Source: Corallococcus silvisoli
Lineage (GTDB): Bacteria > Myxococcota > Myxococcia > Myxococcales > Myxococcaceae
Direction: 5' to 3'
Assembly: GCF_009909145.1 (NCBI RefSeq)
Contig: NZ_JAAAPJ010000003.1
Location: 310,001 to 374,000, forward strand
Length of the DNA: 64,000 nucleotides
Shown here in pieces: positions 42,839-52,270 of this stretch. The position numbers were made by a program, and so were the translations under genes. Each line of letters starts with the position of its first letter. The first letter of the stretch is position 1. The notes under the pieces were generated by a model, which worked only from the letters and a program-made list of their open reading frames with translations, was not told the DNA's origin and did no database searches.

Positions 42839-44095
42839 GTGAGTTTCACCGTGCGACGCGTCCTCGCCGTCCTTCCCTACGTACCGCTGCCTTCGGACAC
42901 GGGCGGAACGCTGCGCACGCTGGAGCTGATGCGCGCGCTGGCTTCGCGCTTCTCGCTGGATGTGCTCGCGCTGAATCGTCCTGGGAATGACGCCGAGGGC
43001 TTCGCCCGCTGGCTGGCCGGGTTGGGCGTGCCCACCCGACATCTGCACCTGGTGGACACGCCGCGCGTGGCGCCCCGGGAGACGCTGCACAGCACCCGGG
43101 CCTTCTTTCACGGCACGCCGCTCACCTACATCCGCTTCACGCGCCAGGGCGCGCGGGAGTCCTTCCGCCGCGCGGTGGAGGAGCGCGGCCCCTTCGACAT
43201 CATCCACTTCGACCACCTGCACATGGCGCAGCTGCTGCGGCTGGCGCGGGAGCTGAACCCCTCCGCGCATCTCGTCATCGACGAGCACAACGTGGAGAGC
43301 CAGCTGCTCGCCCGCCTGGTGCCCCTGAGCGCGCCGCCGCTGCGCCCGCTCCTGCGCTGGCAGTACCGCCGCCTGGAGCGGCTGGAGCGCGAGTGCGTGA
43401 ACGAAGCGGACTCCGTGCTCGCGTGCTCGAACGTGGACGCCGCGCTGCTGCGCTCCCTGGGGGCGAGGCAGGTGCACGTGGTGCCCAACGGCGTGAAGCT
43501 GCCGGAGTTCGAGCACCGGGAGGTCACCGGCGACGACCTGGTCTTCGTGGGCTCCATGGACTGGTGGCCCAACGAGGACGCCGTGCTGCGGCTGGCCCGC
43601 GAGGTGTGGCCGCTGGTGTCGTCGGAGCTGGCGCCGGGCAAGCTCATGGTGGTGGGCCGCAGCCCTCCCGCCTCCGTGCGCGCGCTGGAGAATGAACGGC
43701 TGGTGGTGACGGGCTCGGTGCCGTCCGTGGCGCCGCACCTGGCGCGCGCGTTGGCGACGGCCATTCCCCTGCGCGCGGGCAGCGGGACGCGCCTCAAGGT
43801 GCTGGAGGCCGCGGCGGCGGGCGTGCCCGTGGTGGCCACGCGCCTCGCGGTGGAGGGGCTGCCCATGGTGGAGGGCCAGCACGTCCTGCTCGCCGAGTCC
43901 GCGCAGGAGTTCGCCGCCGCGCTGCGAAGGCTGCGCAATGAACCCGACCTGTGCTTGAAGCTCTCGCGGAACGCGCGCCGGATGGCGGAGGCCTTCGCGT
44001 GGGAAGGCATCGCGGAGGGCCTGGGCGAGCTCTACCAGAACGCTCCGGCCGTGGCGGTGGGGGGCAAGAAGCCCCCGGGCGAAGAGGTCTCTTGA
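42839..44095 (+). CDS. Family 4 glycosyltransferase
   Basis: 418 residues, GT-B fold. N-terminal domain opens RRVLAVLPYVPLPSDTGG, with VIDEHNVESQLLARL in the middle. The C-terminal domain has LVFVGSMDWWPNEDAV and LRAGSGTRLKVLEAAAAGVPVVAT, the acidic EA7E-like sugar-nucleotide site. It resembles the EpsH/PEP-CTERM sugar transferases of polysaccharide clusters. Start is GTG 42839 or GTG 42851. Divergent from the aminopeptidase gene and convergent with two more GT4 genes. Confidence 0.9.
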   Translation: MSFTVRRVLAVLPYVPLPSDTGGTLRTLELMRALASRFSLDVLALNRPGNDAEGFARWLAGLGVPTRHLHLVDTPRVAPRETLHSTRAFFHGTPLTYIRFTRQGARESFRRAVEERGPFDIIHFDHLHMAQLLRLARELNPSAHLVIDEHNVESQLLARLVPLSAPPLRPLLRWQYRRLERLERECVNEADSVLACSNVDAALLRSLGARQVHVVPNGVKLPEFEHREVTGDDLVFVGSMDWWPNEDAVLRLAREVWPLVSSELAPGKLMVVGRSPPASVRALENERLVVTGSVPSVAPHLARALATAIPLRAGSGTRLKVLEAAAAGVPVVATRLAVEGLPMVEGQHVLLAESAQEFAAALRRLRNEPDLCLKLSRNARRMAEAFAWEGIAEGLGELYQNAPAVAVGGKKPPGEEVS

Positions 44096-44149
44096 GCCTC
44101 CTCCCGCGTTCGGGCGGACCGCGAGAGAGGTCCCCGTCAGGCCACCGCC

Positions 44150-45286
44150 CTACCCGGCCGTCGCGCTCGCGTCAGGCATGCCGAGCAGGGCTGGCAGGTA
44201 GAGCGCTTCAATGTAGCGCCGCGCCATCCGCTCCGGTGCGTGATGGGACACCCCGTACGTTCGCGCGGCCCGGGCCATCCGGGCACGCCAACCGGGAGCG
44301 GCCAGCAGGCCCGCGAGCGCCGAGGCCAGCGTGCCCGCGTCGCCTGGAGGCACGACGAGGCCGCGCCCCGTGCCCAGCACGTGGGGCAGCTCGCCGACGG
44401 CGGAGGCGATCAACGGCCGTCCCACCGCCATCGCCTCCAGCGCGACCAGCGGCATGCCTTCCCGCAGGGACGGCATCACCACCGCGTCCGCCGCCGCGTA
44501 CACGCTCCGCACCTCCGAACGAAACCCCAGGAAGCGCACCGGCAGCCCGCGCGCCTGGGCCTCCAGCGACGCACGCAGAGGACCGTCCCCCACCAGCAGC
44601 AGGGTGGGCACCCTGGCGCCGGTCGTCCGGGCCAGCCGCCGCATCGCCTCCAGGAGGACCTGGGGCCCCTTCTCCATCGACAGGCGCCCGACCAGCGCGA
44701 TCACCGACGCGTCGGGCGCGAGCTCCAACTCCTCGCGGGCCCGGACGCGCTCCGCCTCCGTGCAGACGTCCGCGAGCGGCAGCGCGTTGGGGATGTGGAC
44801 CACCGGCGAGCGGCGCACATAGCGGCGCAGGCGCGCGGTCAGCTCGCGCGACACCGCCGCCACCGCGCGGGTGCAGTTGCCCAGCACGCGCGCCAGCCCC
44901 TCGTACGCGATGAGCGCGGGCGTGGCGCCGGTGTCTCCGTGGTACGTCGCCACCAGGGGCACGCCGACGAGCGCGCTCGCCGCCGCGGCCAGCGTGAGCG
45001 ACTTGTAGTCATGCGCGTGCAACAGCCCCACGCCGCGCCGGCGCACCTCCGAGGCGAGCGTGGCCACGGCCATGGCGCTGAACCGGCCGGGAACCTCCAG
45101 CGTCAGGGTGTCCAGGCCCTCTTCCCGCGCCGCGCCCGACAGCACGTCCACCCGTCCGGGAGCAACCAGGCTGCACACCTGCGCGCGCCAGGGGTCCGGC
45201 GTGGACGCGGCCAGGGACAGCAGGGCCCGCTCCGCGCCGTACAGGCCGCAGGTGCTGCGCACGTGGAGGAGGATGGAGTGTGGCAC
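44150..45286 (-). CDS. Family 4 glycosyltransferase
   Basis: 378 residues. N-terminal acceptor domain (RSTCGLYGAERALLSLA, LLHAHDYKSLTLAAA), C-terminal donor domain with ALVGRLSMEKGPQVLLEA and the site MPSLREGMPLVALEAMAVGRPLIAS. GTG start at 45286 preceded by GGGAG. It follows the next GT4 gene by 14 bases and is surely co-transcribed. Together with the plus-strand GT4 gene this points to synthesis of a surface polysaccharide or glycolipid; no polymerase or flippase is in the window. Confidence 0.9.
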   Translation of the reverse strand: MPHSILLHVRSTCGLYGAERALLSLAASTPDPWRAQVCSLVAPGRVDVLSGAAREEGLDTLTLEVPGRFSAMAVATLASEVRRRGVGLLHAHDYKSLTLAAAASALVGVPLVATYHGDTGATPALIAYEGLARVLGNCTRAVAAVSRELTARLRRYVRRSPVVHIPNALPLADVCTEAERVRAREELELAPDASVIALVGRLSMEKGPQVLLEAMRRLARTTGARVPTLLLVGDGPLRASLEAQARGLPVRFLGFRSEVRSVYAAADAVVMPSLREGMPLVALEAMAVGRPLIASAVGELPHVLGTGRGLVVPPGDAGTLASALAGLLAAPGWRARMARAARTYGVSHHAPERMARRYIEALYLPALLGMPDASATAG

Positions 45287-45300
45287 CGTGGATCTCCCGC

Positions 45301-46443
45301 TCACGCCTGGGCGCGAGCGACGGCCCCCCGGTAGAGCCCGGCGTACAGGTCCACCATGGTGGAGAGCGAGAAGCGCTGTGCCTCGAGCTTCGCGGCCGAC
45401 CCCAGGCGCATCCGCAGCTCCACGTCGCGAGCCAGGCGCTTCACCGCCCCGCCGAGCGCGTCCACGTCTCCGGTCGCGACCAGGAGCGACGTCCGGCCGT
45501 CGCGGTGCACCTCGTGGATGGCGGGGATGGCGTGCGACACCGTGGGCAGGCCCGCCGCCATCGCCTCCAGCAGCGACAGCGAGCGGCCCTCGCGCCGCGA
45601 CGGCTGGACATAGACATCGAACGCGGGCAGCAGCCGGCTGGCCTCCAGCACGGCCCCGGTGAAGTGAATCCGTCCGGCCAGCGGGGAGGCGGCGGCGCGG
45701 GCGCGCAGCTCGGCCTCCATCGGGCCGGGGCCAATCATCACCAGGTGCGTGTCCGGCGCGTCCGCGAAGTGGCGCAGGAAGGCGTCCACCAGCAGGTCCG
45801 GCCCCTTCTCCTCGGAGAGGCGGCCCAGGTAGCCCACCACGGTGGCGTCCCTGGGAACGCCCAGGCGCGCGCGCGCGGTCCGCCGGGCCTCCGCGCCCAG
45901 GGCCACCTCGAGCGGCACGCCGTTCTCGATGGTGACGACGCGCGTGAGCAGCTTCGGGCTCCACCGCTCCAGGCTGGCGCGCACCTCGCTGCCACAGGCC
46001 ACCAGCGACTGGGTGAAGACGGCGGCGGCCATGGCCGCGGGACGCAGCTTGCCCCGCGGTTCCACGGTCTGATGGAAGGTCCCCAACACGGGCGTGCGCG
46101 GGCGCAGGGTCCGCGTGGCGACGGCGTTGAGCCAGGGCCCCACGTCGTGGCCGTGGACCACGTCCGCGCCAAAGGCATCCACCTCCTGGACCAGCCGGCG
46201 GATCACCGTGGGCGTCATGCCCGCCAGCCCTCCCAGCCACACCGTGGGCACGTGGGCGCGCTGGAGCAGCTCCCGCACGGGGCCGTCCGGTCCCAGCGCC
46301 AGCACCACGGACTCAATGCCCCGAGCGCGGCCGTGCTGTGACAACCGGACCACCAGCTGTTCAAGTCCCCCCATCTCCAGGCCGTACATCACATGCGCCA
46401 CGCGAGTCGGGCGAGCTGCTGTCGGATGGGGTGCGTTCGTCAT
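45301..46443 (-). CDS. Family 4 glycosyltransferase
   Basis: 380 residues. VMYGLEMGGLEQLVVRLS and VVHGHDVGPWLNAVA in the N-terminal domain; GYLGRLSEEKGPDLLVDAF and QPSRREGRSLSLLEAMAAGLPTVS in the C-terminal domain, showing the conserved E-x7-E. First gene of a two-gene minus-strand operon with the GT4 gene at 44150-45286. Start ATG 46443 (MTNAPHPTAARP). Confidence 0.9.
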   Translation of the reverse strand: MTNAPHPTAARPTRVAHVMYGLEMGGLEQLVVRLSQHGRARGIESVVLALGPDGPVRELLQRAHVPTVWLGGLAGMTPTVIRRLVQEVDAFGADVVHGHDVGPWLNAVATRTLRPRTPVLGTFHQTVEPRGKLRPAAMAAAVFTQSLVACGSEVRASLERWSPKLLTRVVTIENGVPLEVALGAEARRTARARLGVPRDATVVGYLGRLSEEKGPDLLVDAFLRHFADAPDTHLVMIGPGPMEAELRARAAASPLAGRIHFTGAVLEASRLLPAFDVYVQPSRREGRSLSLLEAMAAGLPTVSHAIPAIHEVHRDGRTSLLVATGDVDALGGAVKRLARDVELRMRLGSAAKLEAQRFSLSTMVDLYAGLYRGAVARAQA

Positions 46444-46570
46444 GGACGCATGCAACCTAGGCATGCACCCAGTGCCTACAACCCCTTCCCAGAGCCCGCG
46501 TTCCAGCCGGTGTCCTGCAGTGGAAGCTCGTCGCGGGAGCCCGCGGTCAAGCCCTCCCGCGGACGGGGGT

Positions 46571-47836
46571 CTACGACGACGGCCCGCCCGAGCAGGCGGC
46601 GGCGCGGGCCCGCAGCAGCACCTGCTCCCTGGCGTTGCGCGTGAGCGACGCCGCCCGTTCGAACTCCGCCCGGGCCTCCGGCAGGCGCCCCAGCTTCTGG
46701 AGCAGGTCACCGCGCACGCTCGGCAGCAGGTGGTAGTGCTTGAGGGACGGCTCATCCAGCAGCCGATCCACGATGGACAGCCCCACGGCGGGGCCGTACG
46801 CCATTGAAAACGCGACGGCTCTGTTCAGGTCCACCACGGGTGACGGCACCAGGCGCATGAGCGTCGAGTAGAGCGCGGCGATCTGCTCCCAGTCCGTCTC
46901 CTCCGGCGTCCGGGCCCGGGCATGGCAGGCGGCGATGGCGGCCTGCACCCCGTAGGGGCCCTGGACGCCGCCCACCTCCGACGCACGCTTCAACGCCGCG
47001 AACCCCCGGCGGATGAGGAGCTGATCCCACAGCGCGCGGTTCTGCTCCAGCAGCAGCACCGGCTCGCCGTTCGGCCCCACCCGCGCCCGGGTCCGCGAGG
47101 CCTGGATCTCCATCAGCGCCACCAGCCCGTGCACCTCCGGCATGCGGGGCATCAGCTCGGCCAGGATGCGACCCAGGCGCAGCGCGTCCTCGCAGAGCGC
47201 GGGGCGCATCCAGTCATCCCCCGCGGTCGCGGAGTAGCCTTCATTGAAGACGAGGTAGATGACCTCCAGCACCGACGCGAGCCGCGCTTCGAGGTCCTCG
47301 CCCCGGGGGACCTCGAAGGGGACGCCCTTCTCCGCCAGGGTCCGCTTGGCCCGGACGATGCGCTGGGCCACCGTCGGCTCCGGCACCAGGAACGCGCGGG
47401 CGATCTCCTCCGTCGTCAGGCCGCCCAGCAGCCGCAGCGTGAGCGCCACCCGCGCCTCCGGGGACAGCACCGGGTGGCAGGAGATGAAGACGAGGCGCAG
47501 GAGGTCGTCGCCGACGTTGTCGTCCAGCGCCGCGTCCAGGTCTGGCATCTCCGCCTCCTCCAGCCCGTGCCCCAGCTCCTCGTGCTTGCGCGCGAGCAGC
47601 TTGTGCCGGCGCATCTCGTCGATGGCGCGCCGCTTCGCCGTGGCCATCAGCCACGCCCCCGGGTTGTCCGGCACGCCCGACACCGGCCACTTCTCCAACG
47701 CCGCGACCAGCGCGTCCTGCGCCAGCTCCTCCGCCTGCCCTACGTCGCGCACCATGCGCGCGAGCCCGGCGATGAGCCGCGCGGACTCGATTCTCCACAC
47801 CGCGTGGACCGCGGCCTGTGCCTTGGAATCCGTCAC
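46571..47836 (-). CDS. ECF sigma factor with C-terminal TPR-like extension (ECF42 type)
   Basis: 421 residues. Region sigma-2 (RMVRDVGQAEELAQDALVAALEKW, NPGAWLMATAKRRAIDEMRR) and sigma-4 (SPEARVALTLRLLGGLTTEEIARAFLVPEPTVAQRIVRAKRTL) are complete. A ~200-residue helical extension (YLVFNEGYSAT onward, ending in TPR-like AEFERAASLTRNAREQ) marks ECF42 factors, whose genes usually sit next to a small DGPF/YCII-like gene; none is visible here. No anti-sigma gene is adjacent; the extension may itself regulate. GTG start at 47836. Confidence 0.9.
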   Translation of the reverse strand: MTDSKAQAAVHAVWRIESARLIAGLARMVRDVGQAEELAQDALVAALEKWPVSGVPDNPGAWLMATAKRRAIDEMRRHKLLARKHEELGHGLEEAEMPDLDAALDDNVGDDLLRLVFISCHPVLSPEARVALTLRLLGGLTTEEIARAFLVPEPTVAQRIVRAKRTLAEKGVPFEVPRGEDLEARLASVLEVIYLVFNEGYSATAGDDWMRPALCEDALRLGRILAELMPRMPEVHGLVALMEIQASRTRARVGPNGEPVLLLEQNRALWDQLLIRRGFAALKRASEVGGVQGPYGVQAAIAACHARARTPEETDWEQIAALYSTLMRLVPSPVVDLNRAVAFSMAYGPAVGLSIVDRLLDEPSLKHYHLLPSVRGDLLQKLGRLPEARAEFERAASLTRNAREQVLLRARAAACSGGPSS

Positions 47837-48076
47837 GGCGACGGACTCAATCACCCCTGCGCGTGGGTGCAAGCCCTACCAGGCAGGCCGCTCGCCGCGC
47901 TCGACGCTCCTTTCAACAGCGCGTCGAACGAGCGGCCGGAAAATCGACATGCGGGTGCGGCCTTCCTTCCGGGCCCCCTCCAAGGCGGCCGTCCCACGTC
48001 CCGCGGTGTGCACCTTCGGGAGGGACGACACCGCCCCGGACTCCCTGCTTCGGGAGCCCGGGGCCCGGCCCTCAGC

Positions 48077-50182
48077 TCACGCCCGCGCCTCGGCGCTGGA
48101 GGACAGGAGCGCGTCCGGCACCGGCTCGTACGTCCCCAGGCGCATGCTGGCCTGGGCCCGTCCCTGCGTGCGGCCGCGCAGCGCCGTCACGTAGCCGAAG
48201 AGCCGCGCCATGGGCACGCGCGCGGACACGCTCCGCGCCGCCCCCTTCGCCTCCATCCCCGACACCCGTCCCCGCCGCGACGCCAGGTCTCCCAGCACGT
48301 CGCCCAGGAACTCCTCCGGCGTCACCACCTCCACCTCCATCACCGGCTCCAGCCCCTGCACGCCCACGCGCCGCGCGGCCTCCTGGAGCGCCAGCGAGCC
48401 CGCCACCGCGAACGCCTGCGGGGTGGAGTCCTTCACGTGCGTGTCCCCATCCACCAGCCGCACCTCCACGTCCACCAGCGGCACGCCGTCCCGCACGCCC
48501 CGCGCCATGGCGCCGGCCACGCCCTTTTCAATCGCGGGCACCAGCTCCCGGGGAATGGTGCCGCCCTTCGTGGCGTCCACGAAGACGAGCCCCGCCCCTC
48601 GCGGCGCCGGCCCCACGTCCAGCACCACGTACGCATACTGTCCGGGCCCGCCGGACTGGCGGACGTGGCGGTACTCCTGGCGCACCGCGCTCCGCAGCGT
48701 GTCGCGGTACGCCACCTTCGGCTGTCCCACGCGCGCCTCCACCCCGAACTCCGTCCTCAACCGGTCCACGACCACCTCCAGGTGCAGCTCTCCCATGCCG
48801 GACAGCAGCACCTGGCCACTCTCCGCGTCCACGCCCAGGCGCAGCGACGGGTCCTCCGCCGCCAGCCGCTGCAGCCCCTCCTCCAGCTTCGGCAGCTCCG
48901 CGGGCGAGCGCGCCTCCACGGCGAGCTGCACCACGGGCTCCATCACGTTCAACGCCTCCAGCACCACCGGCGCCTCCGGGTCGCACAGCGTGTCGCCCGT
49001 GCGCACGCCCTTGAGCCCCAGCGCCGCGCAGAGGTCTCCCGCGTGCACCTCCCCCACCTCCTCCCGGCGGTTGGCGTGCATGAACATCAGGCGCCCCACC
49101 CGCTCGCGCCGTCCGGTGACGGGGTTGAGCAGGACGGTGCCCGCGCGCAGCGTGCCGGAGTACACCCGCAGGAACACGATGCCGCCCACGGCCTTGTCAC
49201 TCATCAGCTTGAACACCAGGGCGCAGGGGGGCCCCGCGTCCGACGCGGGACGGCTGACGTGCTCGCCGGTGCCCGGGACACAGCCCTCCACGGCGGCCAC
49301 GTCCGCGGGTGACGGCAGGTAGTTGACGACCGCATCCAAGAGCATCTGCACTCCCTTCTTCTTGAAGGCCGACCCGCACAGCACCGGCACCAGCGTCCGC
49401 GACAGGGTGCCCAGGCGCAGCGCGCGCTCCAGGTCCTCCGCGGTGATGTCCTCCACGCGCCCCTCCACGAACTTCTCCAGCACGGTGGCGTCCACGTCCG
49501 CGCACGCCTCGATGAGGCGCATGCGGTGCGCCATCACCTCCTCCAACAGGGCGGGAGGCACCGGCCCGTCGTCATCGAAGCGGCCGTCGTCGCCCTCGAA
49601 GCGGACGAGCCGCAGGCGCACCAGGTCCACGAACCCCTGGAAGTCCGCGCCGTCCCCCAGGGGCCACTGCACGGCCACCGGGCGCACGCCCAGCCGGTCC
49701 ACCATGGACTGCACGCTCTGGGCGAAGTCCGCGCCCACCTTGTCCATCTTGTTGATGAACGCGATGCGCGGCACGCCGTAGCGGTCCGCCTGCCGCCACA
49801 CCGTCTCCGACTGCGGCTCCACGCCCTGGCTGGCGTCGAACACCGCGACCGCGCCGTCGAGCACGCGCAGCGAACGCTCCACCTCGATGGTGAAGTCCAC
49901 GTGGCCCGGCGTGTCCAGGATGTTGATGCGGTGGGGCACGCCCGCCTCCCGCCCGTGACGGGGCTGCCAGAAGGCCGTCGTCGCCGCGGAGGTGATGGTG
50001 ATGCCACGCTTGCGCTCCTGCTCCATCCAATCCATCTCCGTGGAGCCCGCGTGCACCTCTCCCGTGCTGTGGATGCGGCCGGTGAAGTAGAGGACGCGCT
50101 CGGTGAGCGTCGTCTTGCCCGCGTCGATGTGCGCCATGATGCCGATGTTCCGATACCGCTCGATGCGCGTGGTGCGAGACAT
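48077..50182 (-). CDS. fusA: Translation elongation factor G paralogue
   Basis: 701 residues, full-length EF-G. GTPase motifs AHIDAGKTT (G1), [11 protein letters not shown] (G2), DTPGHVDF (G3) and NKMDK (G4). Domains III-V are complete, with the domain IV segment [14 protein letters not shown]. Not in a str operon (no rpsL, rpsG or tuf nearby), so probably an extra copy beside the housekeeping gene. Such paralogues can serve ribosome recycling, stress or antibiotic tolerance. ATG at 50182 begins [16 protein letters not shown]. Confidence 0.93.
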   Translation of the reverse strand: MSRTTRIERYRNIGIMAHIDAGKTTLTERVLYFTGRIHSTGEVHAGSTEMDWMEQERKRGITITSAATTAFWQPRHGREAGVPHRINILDTPGHVDFTIEVERSLRVLDGAVAVFDASQGVEPQSETVWRQADRYGVPRIAFINKMDKVGADFAQSVQSMVDRLGVRPVAVQWPLGDGADFQGFVDLVRLRLVRFEGDDGRFDDDGPVPPALLEEVMAHRMRLIEACADVDATVLEKFVEGRVEDITAEDLERALRLGTLSRTLVPVLCGSAFKKKGVQMLLDAVVNYLPSPADVAAVEGCVPGTGEHVSRPASDAGPPCALVFKLMSDKAVGGIVFLRVYSGTLRAGTVLLNPVTGRRERVGRLMFMHANRREEVGEVHAGDLCAALGLKGVRTGDTLCDPEAPVVLEALNVMEPVVQLAVEARSPAELPKLEEGLQRLAAEDPSLRLGVDAESGQVLLSGMGELHLEVVVDRLRTEFGVEARVGQPKVAYRDTLRSAVRQEYRHVRQSGGPGQYAYVVLDVGPAPRGAGLVFVDATKGGTIPRELVPAIEKGVAGAMARGVRDGVPLVDVEVRLVDGDTHVKDSTPQAFAVAGSLALQEAARRVGVQGLEPVMEVEVVTPEEFLGDVLGDLASRRGRVSGMEAKGAARSVSARVPMARLFGYVTALRGRTQGRAQASMRLGTYEPVPDALLSSSAEARA

Positions 50183-50666
50183 GAAAGACTCCCGTTCCCG
50201 TCCGGGCAGCGAGGCCCGCGGGTGTGTTGGATTGAGGCGCTGGTTGGGCTGAGGAACTGGCCCCCGGAGGTCTTCAGGCGCGCCCGCGCACGACGGACCC
50301 CCAGCGGCACGGCGGGCCGCTCGGGAACGCGCGAGGACACACGAAGACACCCCGGGGACGACTCAGGCGGAGACGGCGCTCACGGCGTGCGGGCAACCAG
50401 CCACGGCGCGCACCGGAGCCATCCGGTCCGCCTGCTCAAATATCGAGCAGAACCTCGTGACGGGGGGCGAGGCGCACGTCCGCCGCCGGCGCGAAAGCGC
50501 TCAGGGTCGGCAGGGCATGGATGGAGACGGGCCTCATGATGCCTTAGAGGTAAAACACGGACCCCTTCGTGTCAATCCAGGCTCGCGAAAAGAATATTCG
50601 CGGCCCCCGGCGTAAAGGTCGCGGTTGGCTCGAGATGCCAACCCCTGACTCCTCCGAGGGGGATGT
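50183..50666. other. Divergent control region between EF-G and metzincin genes
   Basis: No gene is supported. CGCGAA (50584-50589) and TTCGCG (50597-50602) form a 6+6 dyad with a 7-base spacer in a locally AT-rich patch, about 65 bases before the metzincin start, and could be an operator. The leader on the EF-G side is long and featureless to the eye. Confidence 0.45.
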
Positions 50667-52169
50667 ATGTCCACGTTTCACAAGAGCCTGCTGACGGCCA
50701 CCATGGCACTCGTCGGCTTGAACGGATGTGTCTACGGTTACGTCTACGACGCGTCTTCGGGCAGCGCCGTGCAGGACGTGACGGTGACCGTTGCTTCCGG
50801 CGTCTGCTCCGGCAACGGCTGCGGCAGCAACCCCACGTTCCAGAAGACGGAATCGTCGGGCCTCTACGTCTTCGACGCGTACGGCAACCACAACGGCGCG
50901 GACCACGTGCAGATCGTCATGCCCGCCGCCGGCGAGGAGGCGCTCCGGCTCGTCTACACCCGCGCGGGCTACCGCACCGTGACCGTCTACCACCGGCCCA
51001 AGTACGAGACGGTCACGCAGGACGGGACCGACTACAGCGTCTCCAACGTGCAGCCCGTCTACCTGTGCGCCACCAACGCCGTGGACTCGGACGGCGACGG
51101 CATCTGCGACGCGGCGGAGGCCCGCTACGGCACCAACCCGTACAGCGCGGACACGGACGGCGACCGCATCAGCGACTACGCGGAGCTGTACGGCTACGGC
51201 GGCGTGGACCTGCGCTACTACGGCGTGGATCCGCGCAAGAAGGACGTCCTGGTGGAGGTGGACTACTACGCCGACCGCAAGCCCACCCAGGCCGCGCTGG
51301 ACCGCGTGACGACGGCCTTCGCCAACGCGCCGGTGAGCAACCCCAACGGCACCACGGGCATCAACCTGCACCTGGTGCTGGACTCGCAGATCGCCGCCGC
51401 GGACGCGATCGCCAACCTGGACACCGCGTGGCAGGGCGTGGACACCCTCAAGAGCAAGTACTTCCCGGCCCGCCGGGCGCCCTTCTTCCACTACGCCCTC
51501 TTCGCCAACACCTACGGCACGACGAGCTCCAGCGGCCTGTCGCGCGGCATCCCCGGCCATGACCTCATCGTGACCCTGGGCGCCTGGAGCCCGGCGGGCG
51601 GCACGGAGCTGCAGCAGGCCGGCACCCTCATGCACGAGCTGGGGCACAACATCGGCCTGCGGCATGGCGGCAACGACGACAGCAACTACAAGCCCAACTA
51701 CCTGAGCCAGATGAACTACGAGTACCAGATGTACGGCCTGCGGGTGGACGGCGTGGACAACGTGCTGGACTACTCGCGCGTGCGCGTCGCCTCCATCAGC
51801 GAGTCCTCCATCAACGAGGTCTCCGCCTTCGCGCCCGTCTCCCCCACCACGGAGGCGGACCTGGCCCACATCGGCGTGCGCATCAATGGCATCCAGGTCA
51901 GCGGCACCGCGAGCGCCAACCTGGACTTCAACAACAACGGCGTCATCCAGTCCGTGTCCTACGCCAAGGACCTCAACCACGACTCGGACACCCTGGACAC
52001 CTTCCCCGCGTCGCAGAACGACTGGCTGGCGCTCGTGTATGACGGCGCCTCGCAGATCGGCGACCCCTGGCTGGGCGTGTCCCAGGGCCTGAGCCGCGCG
52101 CAGCCGTTCTTCGTCATCCCGGAGAAGACCGACGCCTGCCTCACCGCGGAAGCCTTCCGCGCCCGGTAG
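50667..52169 (+). CDS. Zinc metalloprotease lipoprotein (metzincin-type) with thrombospondin-3-like calcium repeats
   Basis: 500 residues. Lipoprotein signal with box LNGC (Cys21). A carboxypeptidase-regulatory-like beta domain follows (YGYVYDASSGSAVQDVTVTV), then acidic calcium loops DSDGDGICDAAEARYGTNP and ADTDGDRISD. The catalytic site is HELGHNIGLRH (His323, Glu324, His327, His333), the metzincin zinc site, with a Met-turn in LSQMNYEYQ. Probably an outer-surface protease. GAGGGGG precedes the ATG. Confidence 0.9.
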   Translation: MSTFHKSLLTATMALVGLNGCVYGYVYDASSGSAVQDVTVTVASGVCSGNGCGSNPTFQKTESSGLYVFDAYGNHNGADHVQIVMPAAGEEALRLVYTRAGYRTVTVYHRPKYETVTQDGTDYSVSNVQPVYLCATNAVDSDGDGICDAAEARYGTNPYSADTDGDRISDYAELYGYGGVDLRYYGVDPRKKDVLVEVDYYADRKPTQAALDRVTTAFANAPVSNPNGTTGINLHLVLDSQIAAADAIANLDTAWQGVDTLKSKYFPARRAPFFHYALFANTYGTTSSSGLSRGIPGHDLIVTLGAWSPAGGTELQQAGTLMHELGHNIGLRHGGNDDSNYKPNYLSQMNYEYQMYGLRVDGVDNVLDYSRVRVASISESSINEVSAFAPVSPTTEADLAHIGVRINGIQVSGTASANLDFNNNGVIQSVSYAKDLNHDSDTLDTFPASQNDWLALVYDGASQIGDPWLGVSQGLSRAQPFFVIPEKTDACLTAEAFRAR

Positions 52170-52270
52170 TCCGCCGCCGCCCACCCTGGAAGGTCACGTG
52201 CCGCCGGGCGCCCCGCATGGGGAGCCCGGCGGTCGTGTCCCGTCCGGCGGCGCCGCGTAGACTGGGCGGC

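Noticed and set aside
50544..52184. Minus-strand open frame opposite the metzincin gene
   Set aside because: Val/Arg/His-rich shadow; the plus strand holds the zinc-site motif and lipobox.
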